NCBI GenBank assembly: GCA_027056525.1
Contig: JALUKO010000390.1
Coordinates: 1-6,376, forward strand
Direction: 5' to 3'
Source of the DNA: Helicobacteraceae bacterium
GTDB lineage: Bacteria > Campylobacterota > Campylobacteria > Campylobacterales > Sulfurimonadaceae
Length of the DNA stretch: 6,376 nt
In this document: positions 1 to 6,207 of the stretch, piece after piece
Layout: each line of letters begins with the position of its first letter
How positions within the stretch are numbered: position 1 is the stretch's first letter
Notes under the pieces: model-generated
Seen by the model: only the letters and a program-made list of their open reading frames with translations
Databases searched by the model: none
What the model was told of the DNA's origin: nothing
Translations under genes and position numbers: made by a program

Positions 1-25
1 AACGATCTGAGATGCTTGGACAGGT

Positions 26-280
26 TTACTTTGCATCTTTAAAGCTATAGCTTTTTGAACTTTTATAAAAAGAGATCGCTTCAGCTATCTTCTGTTCCTT
101 ATACACCTTCTTATCGCACACCCATCTGCATTTGATTTTTTTGTTTTGAGAAGCCATTGTGTTAAGCTCATTTTTTTTTGTGTTAAAACAACTAAGATCA
201 AACTGCTTACTCTGAGGCGTATCAAAGGGCGTTTGCGCCAATAAAAAAACCGGAAATATAACTAATACTATCTTATTCAT
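26..280 (-). CDS. Small exported cysteine-containing protein of unknown function (84 aa)
   Basis: I do not recognise the family. The protein has a short N-terminal signal peptide: MNK, then a hydrophobic run at residues 4-14 (IVLVIFPVFLL), with likely cleavage after Ala15. This predicts a periplasmic or secreted product of about 69 residues. The mature part is lysine-rich and has three cysteines: Cys31, and Cys51/Cys55 in the motif CRWVC. A helical-looking tail (about residues 58-74, KVYKEQKIAEAISFYK) follows. No cysteine sits in a lipobox position. The frame is open upstream into fliK, but the ATG at 280 is chosen because it places the signal peptide at the N-terminus. The Shine-Dalgarno in front of it is poor (only GTGGTG-like bases). 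The gene is divergent from the sigma-54 hook operon, and no clear promoter was found for it. An A9 tract lies inside it. That it is real rests on the signal peptide and the coherent composition; a flagellar role would be guesswork. Confidence 0.66.
   Translation of the reverse strand: MNKIVLVIFPVFLLAQTPFDTPQSKQFDLSCFNTKKNELNTMASQNKKIKCRWVCDKKVYKEQKIAEAISFYKSSKSYSFKDAK
171..179. repeat. T9/A9 homopolymer inside the small exported gene
   Basis: Nine consecutive T on the plus strand read as A9 in the coding strand of the minus-strand gene, covering the codons for Thr34-Lys-Lys-Asn37. One extra A gives an immediate TGA; one fewer shifts the frame. Tracts of this length can slip during replication or transcription. 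Whether it varies here cannot be seen from one sequence. Confidence 0.6.
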
Positions 281-343
281 CACCACTACATCGACACAGT
301 GTAAAATAAATGTAATCAAATCTTTTCCTATTTTGTTTTTGTT

Positions 344-361
344 GTGGAATGGCATATGCTT
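344..361 (+). promoter_or_regulatory. Sigma-54 (RpoN) -24/-12 promoter for fliK-flgD-short flgE
   Basis: The site reads GTGGAATGGCATATGCTT. The invariant GG (346-347) and GC (358-359) are separated by exactly 10 bases. It matches the Campylobacterota form TTGGAAC-N6-TGCT at most positions. Transcription should start about 12 bases past the -12 GC, near 371, leaving a leader of about 35 bases before the fliK ATG at 406. A strong Shine-Dalgarno, AGGAG (396-400), lies in that leader. The same architecture occurs at 3977-3994 in front of the long flgE, which supports both calls. The rest of the 281-405 intergenic region shows no recognisable activator site; the partner in this phylum is usually FlgR, whose site may lie elsewhere. 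Confidence 0.82.
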
Positions 362-405
362 ACTTTTAAAAAAACCTATACAAAGATCACATAACAGGAG
401 AGAAG

Positions 406-1965
406 ATGATTGTTCTAAATAAAGATGCCAAACCAGCTTCATCATCACCTCTGAATCTTTTGCCTGCTTCTTTAGAGGAACAAAGTCCCAAGCTTTCTTT
501 TTCTGATTTGCTCAAAGGGATAGGTCTCAATAAAGATATAACAAAAGAGGAAAAAGAGCTTGAGAGAGCTCCTTTGATCTTGTCTCTTGAGGAAACAAAA
601 GAGAGTTCTAAACCCATAAAAAGTAACTCTAAAACAGATCAACTGCTTTCGCTCCTAAGAAATGATGAGCTGGTAAAAAGTAAAACTTCAGAAGTTCTCG
701 AACTTAACCCAAAGCTTACACAAAATATGAGTACCTCGGAGCTCAAGATGCTTATAGCAGATGCAAAAGAGTACTTAAAATCAAAAATACTTCAGAGTGA
801 TGCGTATAAAATATCGCAGGCAAAAGAGTTGCCAAAAACGATGCGAGGCTTGGCGGATTTTGCTAAAACTCTTGGGTTGGATGTTTCCAAAATCACTTTA
901 GAAGATCTCAAAGGAAAAAGCTCTCTTGAGATACAAAGCCAAAAAGCTGTAGATATAAAAGCTCCTAACACGAATGCTTCAGATACAAAGGGGTCATTCT
1001 CAGAAGCAAGCACGTTAGAGCAACAAAAACCTCTTAAAACAAGCAGTGAGAAAGGCTCTGTAGATCTCGTAAAAGTAGAAACTCCAAAAGAGAGGAACAA
1101 AGAGGTTTCGGCTGAAGTGTTACAACAGCCAAAAGCTCAAGTTCTTCAAGAAAAAAAAAATATAGCTATACAGCAGGAGCTCAAATCTACGCCACTGTTT
1201 AAGGCACAAAAAAATGTGAGTGAACTCACTACAGAGCAACTGGTTCAGACAAAAACGAGCAGTACTCTTAAAGTAGAGGAAAAAACTCCCAAGCAAAAAG
1301 CCGATGAAACACTTAAGCTGCTTCTTCGTGGTGAAAAACCTCAGCATTCAGCGCTCAATCTGACGGCAGATTTTTCAGTCGCAACGGCAAGAGTGATAGC
1401 GCCAAGTGCAATGAGTGAAGCAACAAAACATCTTGAAGCACTTTTAAAAGGTGAGTCGGAGATCAAAGGTGATACACAGGTAAATGCTAAAGTTGATGGG
1501 CTTGGTGTTGCCAAAGCTGATAGTTTTGAAGTGAAACTCAATGAAGCAAAACAGATGATAAAGTACCTCTCAAGTGATGTGAAAAGTGCTATAGATGACT
1601 ATAAATCACCTTTTAGCAGAGTTAAAGTACAACTCAATCCGCAAAACCTTGGAGAGATGGAGCTTACAGTGGTGCAGCGCGGCAAGAACCTGCATGTACA
1701 TCTCAGCTCCAACAATGCCGCGATCAATACTTTGGCTATGAACGCAAATGATCTGAAAGTACAACTAAACAACAATGGAATAAATAATGCTACATTGAAC
1801 TTTAGTAATAACTCTGAAGGTGGAAACTCTTCCGGTTTTTCCGGAGGGCAACATAACTCCGGACACGCCAAAAAAGAGTATGAGCAGTTTCAACTGTTTG
1901 AAAATGAAGAGATGAGTGAGGAGAGTGTAAGCTCTTTAGAGATCATTGTACCAAGATATATATAA
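406..1965 (+). CDS. fliK: Flagellar hook-length control protein FliK (519 aa)
   Basis: FliK is exported through the flagellar type III apparatus during hook growth. It acts as a molecular ruler, then contacts FlhB so that export switches from hook to filament subunits. The C-terminal hook-control domain (Flg_hook family, about residues 395-475) is recognisable from the signature VQLNPQNLGEMEL at residues 408-420, followed by a beta/alpha pattern to about residue 470. Residues 1-340 are low-complexity, rich in Lys, Glu, Gln and Ser, and lack Cys and Trp, as expected for an extended ruler. After the domain come an Asn/Gly/Ser linker and an acidic tail. At 519 residues it is longer than Salmonella FliK (405). 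The ATG is backed by AGGAG (396-400), five bases upstream. It is first in an operon with flgD (20-base gap) behind a sigma-54 promoter. An A10 tract lies at codons 249-252. Identification rests on the C-terminal motif plus context; the N-terminal half would not be diagnostic alone. Confidence 0.93.
   Translation: MIVLNKDAKPASSSPLNLLPASLEEQSPKLSFSDLLKGIGLNKDITKEEKELERAPLILSLEETKESSKPIKSNSKTDQLLSLLRNDELVKSKTSEVLELNPKLTQNMSTSELKMLIADAKEYLKSKILQSDAYKISQAKELPKTMRGLADFAKTLGLDVSKITLEDLKGKSSLEIQSQKAVDIKAPNTNASDTKGSFSEASTLEQQKPLKTSSEKGSVDLVKVETPKERNKEVSAEVLQQPKAQVLQEKKNIAIQQELKSTPLFKAQKNVSELTTEQLVQTKTSSTLKVEEKTPKQKADETLKLLLRGEKPQHSALNLTADFSVATARVIAPSAMSEATKHLEALLKGESEIKGDTQVNAKVDGLGVAKADSFEVKLNEAKQMIKYLSSDVKSAIDDYKSPFSRVKVQLNPQNLGEMELTVVQRGKNLHVHLSSNNAAINTLAMNANDLKVQLNNNGINNATLNFSNNSEGGNSSGFSGGQHNSGHAKKEYEQFQLFENEEMSEESVSSLEIIVPRYI
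1151..1160. repeat. A10 homopolymer in fliK
   Basis: Ten consecutive A span codons Glu249-Lys250-Lys251-Asn252. Reading the other frames directly: with nine A the frame meets TAG almost at once, giving a 252-residue product; with eleven A it meets TAA at the bases now numbered 1199-1201, giving 265 residues. Either slip removes the whole C-terminal switch domain. This is the longest single-base run I saw in the window. Confidence 0.75.
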
Positions 1966-1985
1966 GCACCGAGAAAGGATAGATT

Positions 1986-2639
1986 ATGATTAGTTCAACA
2001 CAACAAGTAAGTTATCAAACGACAGAACCTGCAACAGCTGAGAATCCCGATGGCATTTTGGGTAAAGATGATTTTATGATGCTTTTGCTTGCAGAGCTTC
2101 AATACCAAGATCCAACCGAACCGACAGATACGGAAACAATCTTGACGCAAACATCACAACTGGCTGCACTTGAGTCAGCTGACAACACTAACAAAGCACT
2201 GGAGGATCTTGCCGCATCACTGTCCAACTCTAACCAGTTTTCAACGATAGCAGCCATAGGTAAAACAGCAGACCTTGGAAGCAATGCTATCTCTTTTGAC
2301 AAGGAGGCGACAACATTTGAAGTGTATTATCCCACTGATATAGAACAAGGCAGTGTAGAGATTCTCGATGTAGATGGACAGGTAGTTAAAACTTTAGATG
2401 TGGGAACGAACCCTAGCGGGGTGTATCAGTTTACCTGGGATGGAACAGATACGGCAGGAAATCTTGTAGATGAGGGTATCTATTATGTGACATCAAGTTA
2501 TAGTGATGCTCAGGGAAATCCTCAAACAACAAGATTGGGTGCATATCCTATAGAGTCTGTAAAATTTGACGGTGGAGATACTTACCTCAAAGTTGGTTCT
2601 AGCTACGTTGCTCTTGAGAATGTAAAAGAGATATACTAA
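1986..2639 (+). CDS. flgD: Flagellar hook cap / assembly scaffold FlgD (217 aa)
   Basis: FlgD forms the cap at the tip of the growing hook, allows FlgE subunits to polymerise beneath it, and is discarded when the hook is finished. The N-terminal FlgD signature is clear at residues 25-63: LGKDDFMMLLLAELQYQDP, then a P-x-D element, then QLAALE. The C-terminal half (about residues 95-215) shows the FlgD tudor/Ig-like beta domain, including FTWDGTDTAGN at 149-159 and EGIYYV at 163-168. Length is close to the E. coli protein (about 231 residues), so it looks complete. There is no signal peptide and no Cys, consistent with type III export. A strong Shine-Dalgarno AAAGGA (1974-1979) sits six bases before the ATG. 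It is co-directional with fliK (20-base gap) and with the short flgE (11-base gap), so all three very likely share one sigma-54 transcript. Confidence 0.96.
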   Translation: MISSTQQVSYQTTEPATAENPDGILGKDDFMMLLLAELQYQDPTEPTDTETILTQTSQLAALESADNTNKALEDLAASLSNSNQFSTIAAIGKTADLGSNAISFDKEATTFEVYYPTDIEQGSVEILDVDGQVVKTLDVGTNPSGVYQFTWDGTDTAGNLVDEGIYYVTSSYSDAQGNPQTTRLGAYPIESVKFDGGDTYLKVGSSYVALENVKEIY

Positions 2640-2650
2640 AAGGATCCACT

Positions 2651-3910
2651 ATGATGACGCAGGCTTTTTATACCGGTCTCTCAGGGCTCAAAAGTAACCA
2701 AACAGCGATAGATGCGACTTCTGATAATATTGCAAATGCCAGTACCGTCGGGTATCGTTCCTATGATGTAGAGTTTTCTTCTATGTTTGAAGATGCTTTA
2801 ACAACTTCTGGAAATAGTACAAGTGTTGACAGTGGGGTAGGGATAGGAACAAGCATACAAACGGCAGCCACAAACTTAGAGAGCGGGGCGTTGGCACTGA
2901 CTTCCAGAAGTACCGATCTTGCCATAAACGGTGATGGATGGTTTGGCGTTCAGGGTTCGGGTGAGCCGATGTACACAAGAGCCGGAAATTTTACGTTTGA
3001 TGTCAATAATGATCTTGTAACTCCTGAGGGTTATTATGTACTTGGTACATTAGGCGGAAATATTGATGGTGAGGTGTTGACAAAACAGATAGATGATATC
3101 CCTTTGGGTAATGTCAACGAGCAGAAAAAACTCCGTTTTCCAAAGACGCTTCAATACCCCGCAGAACCTACAACAAACACAAGCTTTTTGATGAACCTTG
3201 GTGTAGAAAATGAGGTGCAGACTATCAGCGCCGGCATAGTAGATGTTAATGGTGAAAAAAATGAGCTTAAACTTACCTTTACACAAAGTGCGGTGCAAAA
3301 TCCTCCCGGTATTAGTTGGGATGTCGTAGCAACAACCCAAAGTCTTGATGGTGAAACGATTTTTAGTACACAAAATGGGGTTGTCAATTTTGATTCTTCG
3401 GGTGCGCTTATCTCCTCTACACTCAACGGTATTAACCATAAGGGTGTCAATATCGCTATTGATCTTGGTAGCGGGTATGGTGGTGTTATTTCAAGCAATA
3501 CACCTTCCACTTCCGGTTCAAGTGTTGCTGATGGTACTATCGGCGGAGATCTTATCGGGTACGATATCAACAGAAATGCAGAAGTGATAGCAACATTTTC
3601 CAATGGTATGCAAAGTAGTGTCGGTAAAATTGCGGTGTACCATTTTCAAAATGATCAGGGTCTTAGCAGGCTTGACGGTTCAAAGTTTGTGCAAAGTTCA
3701 AACAGTGGAGAACCGCTTTTCTTTCAAGATGCTCAGGGCAATAACATACTCGGCACAGAAGTTATGAACTTTAGAGTTGAAAATTCAAATGTCAGGATGG
3801 AAGTAGCTCTTAGTGAACTTATCATTTTGCAACGCTCTTATGACTCAAACTCCAAAGTGATCACCACTGCTGATCAGATGCTTCAAAAAGCAATAGATAT
3901 GGATGCTTAA
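2651..3910 (+). CDS. flgE: Short flagellar hook protein paralogue, FlgE family (419 aa)
   Basis: This is an axial protein of the FlgE family. The N-terminal rod/hook signature covers residues 15-36 (SNQTAID, then SDNIANASTVGYR). DLAINGDGWFGV (89-100) and YTRAGNFTFD (108-117) follow. The FlgE D2-type region (about 176-300) leads into DLIGYDINRNAEVIATFSNG (300-319), and the C-terminal polymerisation helix carries ILQRSYDSNSKVITTADQML (392-411). The size matches Salmonella FlgE (about 403), so it holds D0, D1 and D2 with little extra. Position after fliK-flgD corresponds to the second flgE-like gene of Campylobacter (Cj0043) and Helicobacter (HP0908), which is not the main hook subunit there. 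A minor, early or junctional hook role is therefore inferred. Tandem ATGs occur; the Shine-Dalgarno AAGGA (2640-2644) suits either 2651 or 2654. A perfect hairpin overlaps the stop codon. FlgF/FlgG-type rod proteins are shorter (about 250-260) and fit less well. Confidence 0.92.
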   Translation: MMTQAFYTGLSGLKSNQTAIDATSDNIANASTVGYRSYDVEFSSMFEDALTTSGNSTSVDSGVGIGTSIQTAATNLESGALALTSRSTDLAINGDGWFGVQGSGEPMYTRAGNFTFDVNNDLVTPEGYYVLGTLGGNIDGEVLTKQIDDIPLGNVNEQKKLRFPKTLQYPAEPTTNTSFLMNLGVENEVQTISAGIVDVNGEKNELKLTFTQSAVQNPPGISWDVVATTQSLDGETIFSTQNGVVNFDSSGALISSTLNGINHKGVNIAIDLGSGYGGVISSNTPSTSGSSVADGTIGGDLIGYDINRNAEVIATFSNGMQSSVGKIAVYHFQNDQGLSRLDGSKFVQSSNSGEPLFFQDAQGNNILGTEVMNFRVENSNVRMEVALSELIILQRSYDSNSKVITTADQMLQKAIDMDA

Positions 3911-3919
3911 AAAGCATCC
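3901..3919 (+). terminator. Hairpin overlapping the short flgE stop codon; possible weak terminator or 3' end stabiliser
   Basis: GGATGCTT (3901-3908) and AAGCATCC (3912-3919) form a perfect 8-bp stem with a three-base A loop; fraying of the top pair gives a five-base loop. The TAA stop (3908-3910) lies at the top of the stem. The nearest T-run (3933-3937) begins 13 bases beyond the stem, so this is not a canonical intrinsic terminator. It could attenuate read-through into the long flgE, which has its own promoter, or protect the 3' end of the mRNA. Confidence 0.42.
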
Positions 3920-3976
3920 CTAAGAGTATATCTTTTTAAAACCACAAACAAACACTTTTGTAACATAACTGCAAAG

Positions 3977-3994
3977 TTGGAACACTTCATGCTA
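3977..3994 (+). promoter_or_regulatory. Sigma-54 (RpoN) -24/-12 promoter for the long flgE
   Basis: The site reads TTGGAACACTTCATGCTA. The GG (3979-3980) and GC (3991-3992) are exactly 10 bases apart, and the -24 half matches the Campylobacterota TTGGAAC form perfectly. The predicted start is near 4004, giving a short leader of about 24 bases that contains the Shine-Dalgarno AAAGGA (4016-4021), six bases before the ATG. It lies in the 117-base gap between the two hook genes and makes the long flgE a separate transcription unit. The rest of the gap is AT-rich with no other recognisable element apart from the stop-codon hairpin. Confidence 0.88.
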
Positions 3995-4027
3995 TATATT
4001 CTTACTTAAAGAGATAAAGGATATAAG

Positions 4028-6184
4028 ATGTTAAAATCATTATATTCCGGTGTATCCGGACTACAGTCGCATCAAGTTGCGATGGATGTAGAATCAAATA
4101 ATATCGCAAATGTAAATACTGTCGGTTTTAAATATTCTCGTGCCAATTTTTCAGACCTTCTTGCTCAAACAAGATCTATTGCAACAGCCCCGCAAGGTGC
4201 CCTTGGCGGTAAAAATGCTGTTCAGGTCGGTTTGGGTTCAACCGTAAACTCAATGACTCGTATTTTTTCTCAGGGTTCTATCCAAAATACCGATAAGAAT
4301 ACCGATGTCGCTATTCAGGGGGACGGTTTTTTCATTACATCTCCAGATGGTGGAAATACTTACAAATACACTCGTGCAGGGGACTTCAAATTTGATGCAG
4401 CGGGTAACTTTGTTGATAACAACGGTTTTATTGTCCAAGGTTGGTTAAGAGACCCTGACACAGGGAAAGTAGACTCAACTGCACCGATTACAAATATAAA
4501 TATTCCGCCGGGACTTACAACACCCGCAAGTCCGACAACTGAAGTGGTATTAAAAGCAAACTTGAACTCAGGACCTTTGGTAGAGAGCTTTTCACCTGCC
4601 TATCAGGTTCCAAGTGGTCCTCCGCCGGCACTTCCGACACCACCGGCACTCGATAAAAACGGTAATCCTATTGCTTCTGGTGATATGGGTGTTATGTTCA
4701 ACGAGATTGGTGAAGCATTTTCTTTGCAAAAAGATCAAGGGGTATGGGTTTCATTTTTAAGTGCACAAAAGACTGACGGGGGTGCTGTCAATGCGAGTAC
4801 CGGTGCCAATGATGAACTCGATATCACTTTTACTCTTGATGATGGAACAACGAAGCAGATCGTAACAACGGGAGCAACGGGTACTGAAACTGCAGCAGAG
4901 AATGCAGCACGATATGTTGCAGCAATCAACGCGCAAACATCTATAACAGGTGTGACAGCTTCTTATGATGCTATTAACGGCAGGATTGATCTTATCAACA
5001 CCAACGGTGACGCTGCCGCTTCACACAACATTAATTATGTGGTAGGCGCAAATGACAACAGTGGACTCGGTACAGGTACGACCAATATCACAACAGCATA
5101 CAGATACCAGTATGATCCGGCATCTTCATCAAATGTAGTCGGTCAGGATAAAACATTTACAACAATTGCAGATCTTCGTTATGCAATGGAACTTGAAGCT
5201 CGCAATGTAGGTGATGGAGATGGCGATGGTATAGCCAATGAGAACAATATTGAGATTAAGATCAACGAACAGGGTAAATTTGAGATCATCAACCCGGGCG
5301 GTTCTCAAGATGGTGATTATGATATGAACCTGAAAATCACAGGACTTTCCGCTTCCGGAATTACTGAAAATACCCGTTTTACAAGAAATATGGAAGCACT
5401 GAACTCTGTACTTCCGGTTGGAAGCGGAGGAAAAGCATTTTCTCAGAGTTTCAACGCAGCAACACACTCAAGCTCCATAGATGTTTTTGACTCTTTGGGT
5501 TCAAAACATACTGTCAGAATGGAGTTTAGAAAAACAGCAGTCGATACGGCAACCGGAAGTACATGGGATATGCTTGTTTCGGTTCCTGAACCTGCTACGA
5601 TCGATACAACGGCTCCTTATAATGAAAAAACAGGTTCGATCCGTTTCAACAATGATGGTTCACTTGCAACTTATAATCCGCCAAATATCTCTTTTTCGGC
5701 AAATAACGGTTCAGCACCTGATCAGCAGATCAGTTTGAGCTTTGGTACCGCAAATGCCTTTGACGGTATGACAAGCTTTGACTCACTCTCGGGGACTTCC
5801 GGAATCTCTCAAGACGGTTTCACCGGTGGGGATCTTGTCGGTATCAGAATCGATCAAAGCGGAACAGTGGTAGGCTCATTTTCAAATGGTAGAAGTTTTG
5901 GTCTTGCTCAGGTGGGTATGGCTAAATTTACGAACAATGAAGGTCTTGCAACAGAGGGTGGAAATACTTATATCCAAACTGCAAACTCGGGTGACCCTAT
6001 TATTGGTACGGCAGCGACTTCTGGGCGTGGGTTTATTCAGTCGTCGGCATTAGAAGCTTCCAATGTTGACCTCTCTTTGGCACTGACTCAGCTTATCATC
6101 ATACAAAGGGGTTATCAAGCAAACGGTAAAACCATTACCACTTCTGATCAACTTCTTCAAACTCTTATAGGTTTAAAACAGTAA
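4028..6184 (+). CDS. flgE: Flagellar hook protein FlgE, long form (718 aa), probable main hook subunit
   Basis: This is the predicted structural subunit of the hook, the flexible joint between rod and filament, exported by the flagellar type III system. N-terminal D0/D1 signatures: VESNNIANVNTVGFK (21-35), DVAIQGDGFF (93-102) and YTRAGDFKFD (114-123). The C-terminal half shows FlgE D2 (about 470-600, including SIDVFDSLGSKHTV at 483-496), GGDLVGIRIDQSGTVVGSFSNG (600-621), SNVDLSLALTQLI (678-690) and the polymerisation helix QRGYQANGKTITTSDQLLQ (693-711). Between them lies an insert of roughly 300 residues: a proline-rich linker (193-208), a flagellin-IN-like segment (about 262-325) and an Asp/Gly loop (396-401). 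Length equals the Helicobacter pylori hook protein (718) and far exceeds the enteric form (about 403). There is no Cys. It has its own sigma-54 promoter and a good Shine-Dalgarno (4016-4021), which fixes the start. No frameshift or other disruption was seen. Confidence 0.96.
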   Translation: MLKSLYSGVSGLQSHQVAMDVESNNIANVNTVGFKYSRANFSDLLAQTRSIATAPQGALGGKNAVQVGLGSTVNSMTRIFSQGSIQNTDKNTDVAIQGDGFFITSPDGGNTYKYTRAGDFKFDAAGNFVDNNGFIVQGWLRDPDTGKVDSTAPITNINIPPGLTTPASPTTEVVLKANLNSGPLVESFSPAYQVPSGPPPALPTPPALDKNGNPIASGDMGVMFNEIGEAFSLQKDQGVWVSFLSAQKTDGGAVNASTGANDELDITFTLDDGTTKQIVTTGATGTETAAENAARYVAAINAQTSITGVTASYDAINGRIDLINTNGDAAASHNINYVVGANDNSGLGTGTTNITTAYRYQYDPASSSNVVGQDKTFTTIADLRYAMELEARNVGDGDGDGIANENNIEIKINEQGKFEIINPGGSQDGDYDMNLKITGLSASGITENTRFTRNMEALNSVLPVGSGGKAFSQSFNAATHSSSIDVFDSLGSKHTVRMEFRKTAVDTATGSTWDMLVSVPEPATIDTTAPYNEKTGSIRFNNDGSLATYNPPNISFSANNGSAPDQQISLSFGTANAFDGMTSFDSLSGTSGISQDGFTGGDLVGIRIDQSGTVVGSFSNGRSFGLAQVGMAKFTNNEGLATEGGNTYIQTANSGDPIIGTAATSGRGFIQSSALEASNVDLSLALTQLIIIQRGYQANGKTITTSDQLLQTLIGLKQ

Positions 6185-6198
6185 CATTAATCCTATTT

Positions 6199-6207
6199 TG
6201 ATATAAT
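6199..6207 (+). promoter_or_regulatory. Extended -10 (sigma-70-type) promoter for purT
   Basis: TGATATAAT contains the perfect -10 hexamer TATAAT (6202-6207) preceded by TG one base upstream. At the -35 distance the hexamer is CAGTAA, no match, while the upstream bases are AT-rich; housekeeping promoters in this phylum typically lack a -35 box. The expected start is near 6213-6215, about 24 bases before the purT ATG. It sits 14 bases past the flgE stop codon and lets purT be expressed independently of the flagellar cascade. Confidence 0.68.

Noticed and set aside
1..50. Possible plus-strand gene tail at the left edge (open frames ending at 42 or 50), with the AAAGCTATAGCTTT palindrome at 41-54 as its terminator
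   Set aside because: Only 13-15 codons are visible in either frame and neither is recognisable. The palindrome makes just a 5-bp stem with a short T-run and lies inside the small minus-strand gene.
26..448. Longer 140-residue version of the minus-strand small gene
   Set aside because: Its first 56 codons would run across the sigma-54 promoter and into fliK, and would bury a good signal peptide in the middle of the protein. The start at 280 is preferred.
792..1100. Minus-strand open frames opposite fliK (such as 792-1100, 1120-1347, 1341-1541 and 1599-1871)
   Set aside because: They overlap a confidently identified fliK, have no recognisable protein features and no ribosome sites worth reporting. 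They are shadow frames.
1840..1863. Inverted repeat TCCGGAG/CTCCGGA with a 10-base loop near the end of fliK
   Set aside because: It lies within the coding region for a Gly/Ser linker, where TCC-GGN codon pairs recur. It has no T-run and does not lie at a gene end, so it is probably codon-driven coincidence.
2893..2911. Second TTGGCAC-like sequence, in the short flgE
   Set aside because: No GC lies 10 bases after the GG, so it lacks the -12 half of a sigma-54 promoter.
3050..3603. Open frames in other phases within the short flgE, including a plus-strand 80-codon frame at 3345-3587
   Set aside because: They lie wholly inside a well-supported flgE-family gene and encode no recognisable motif.
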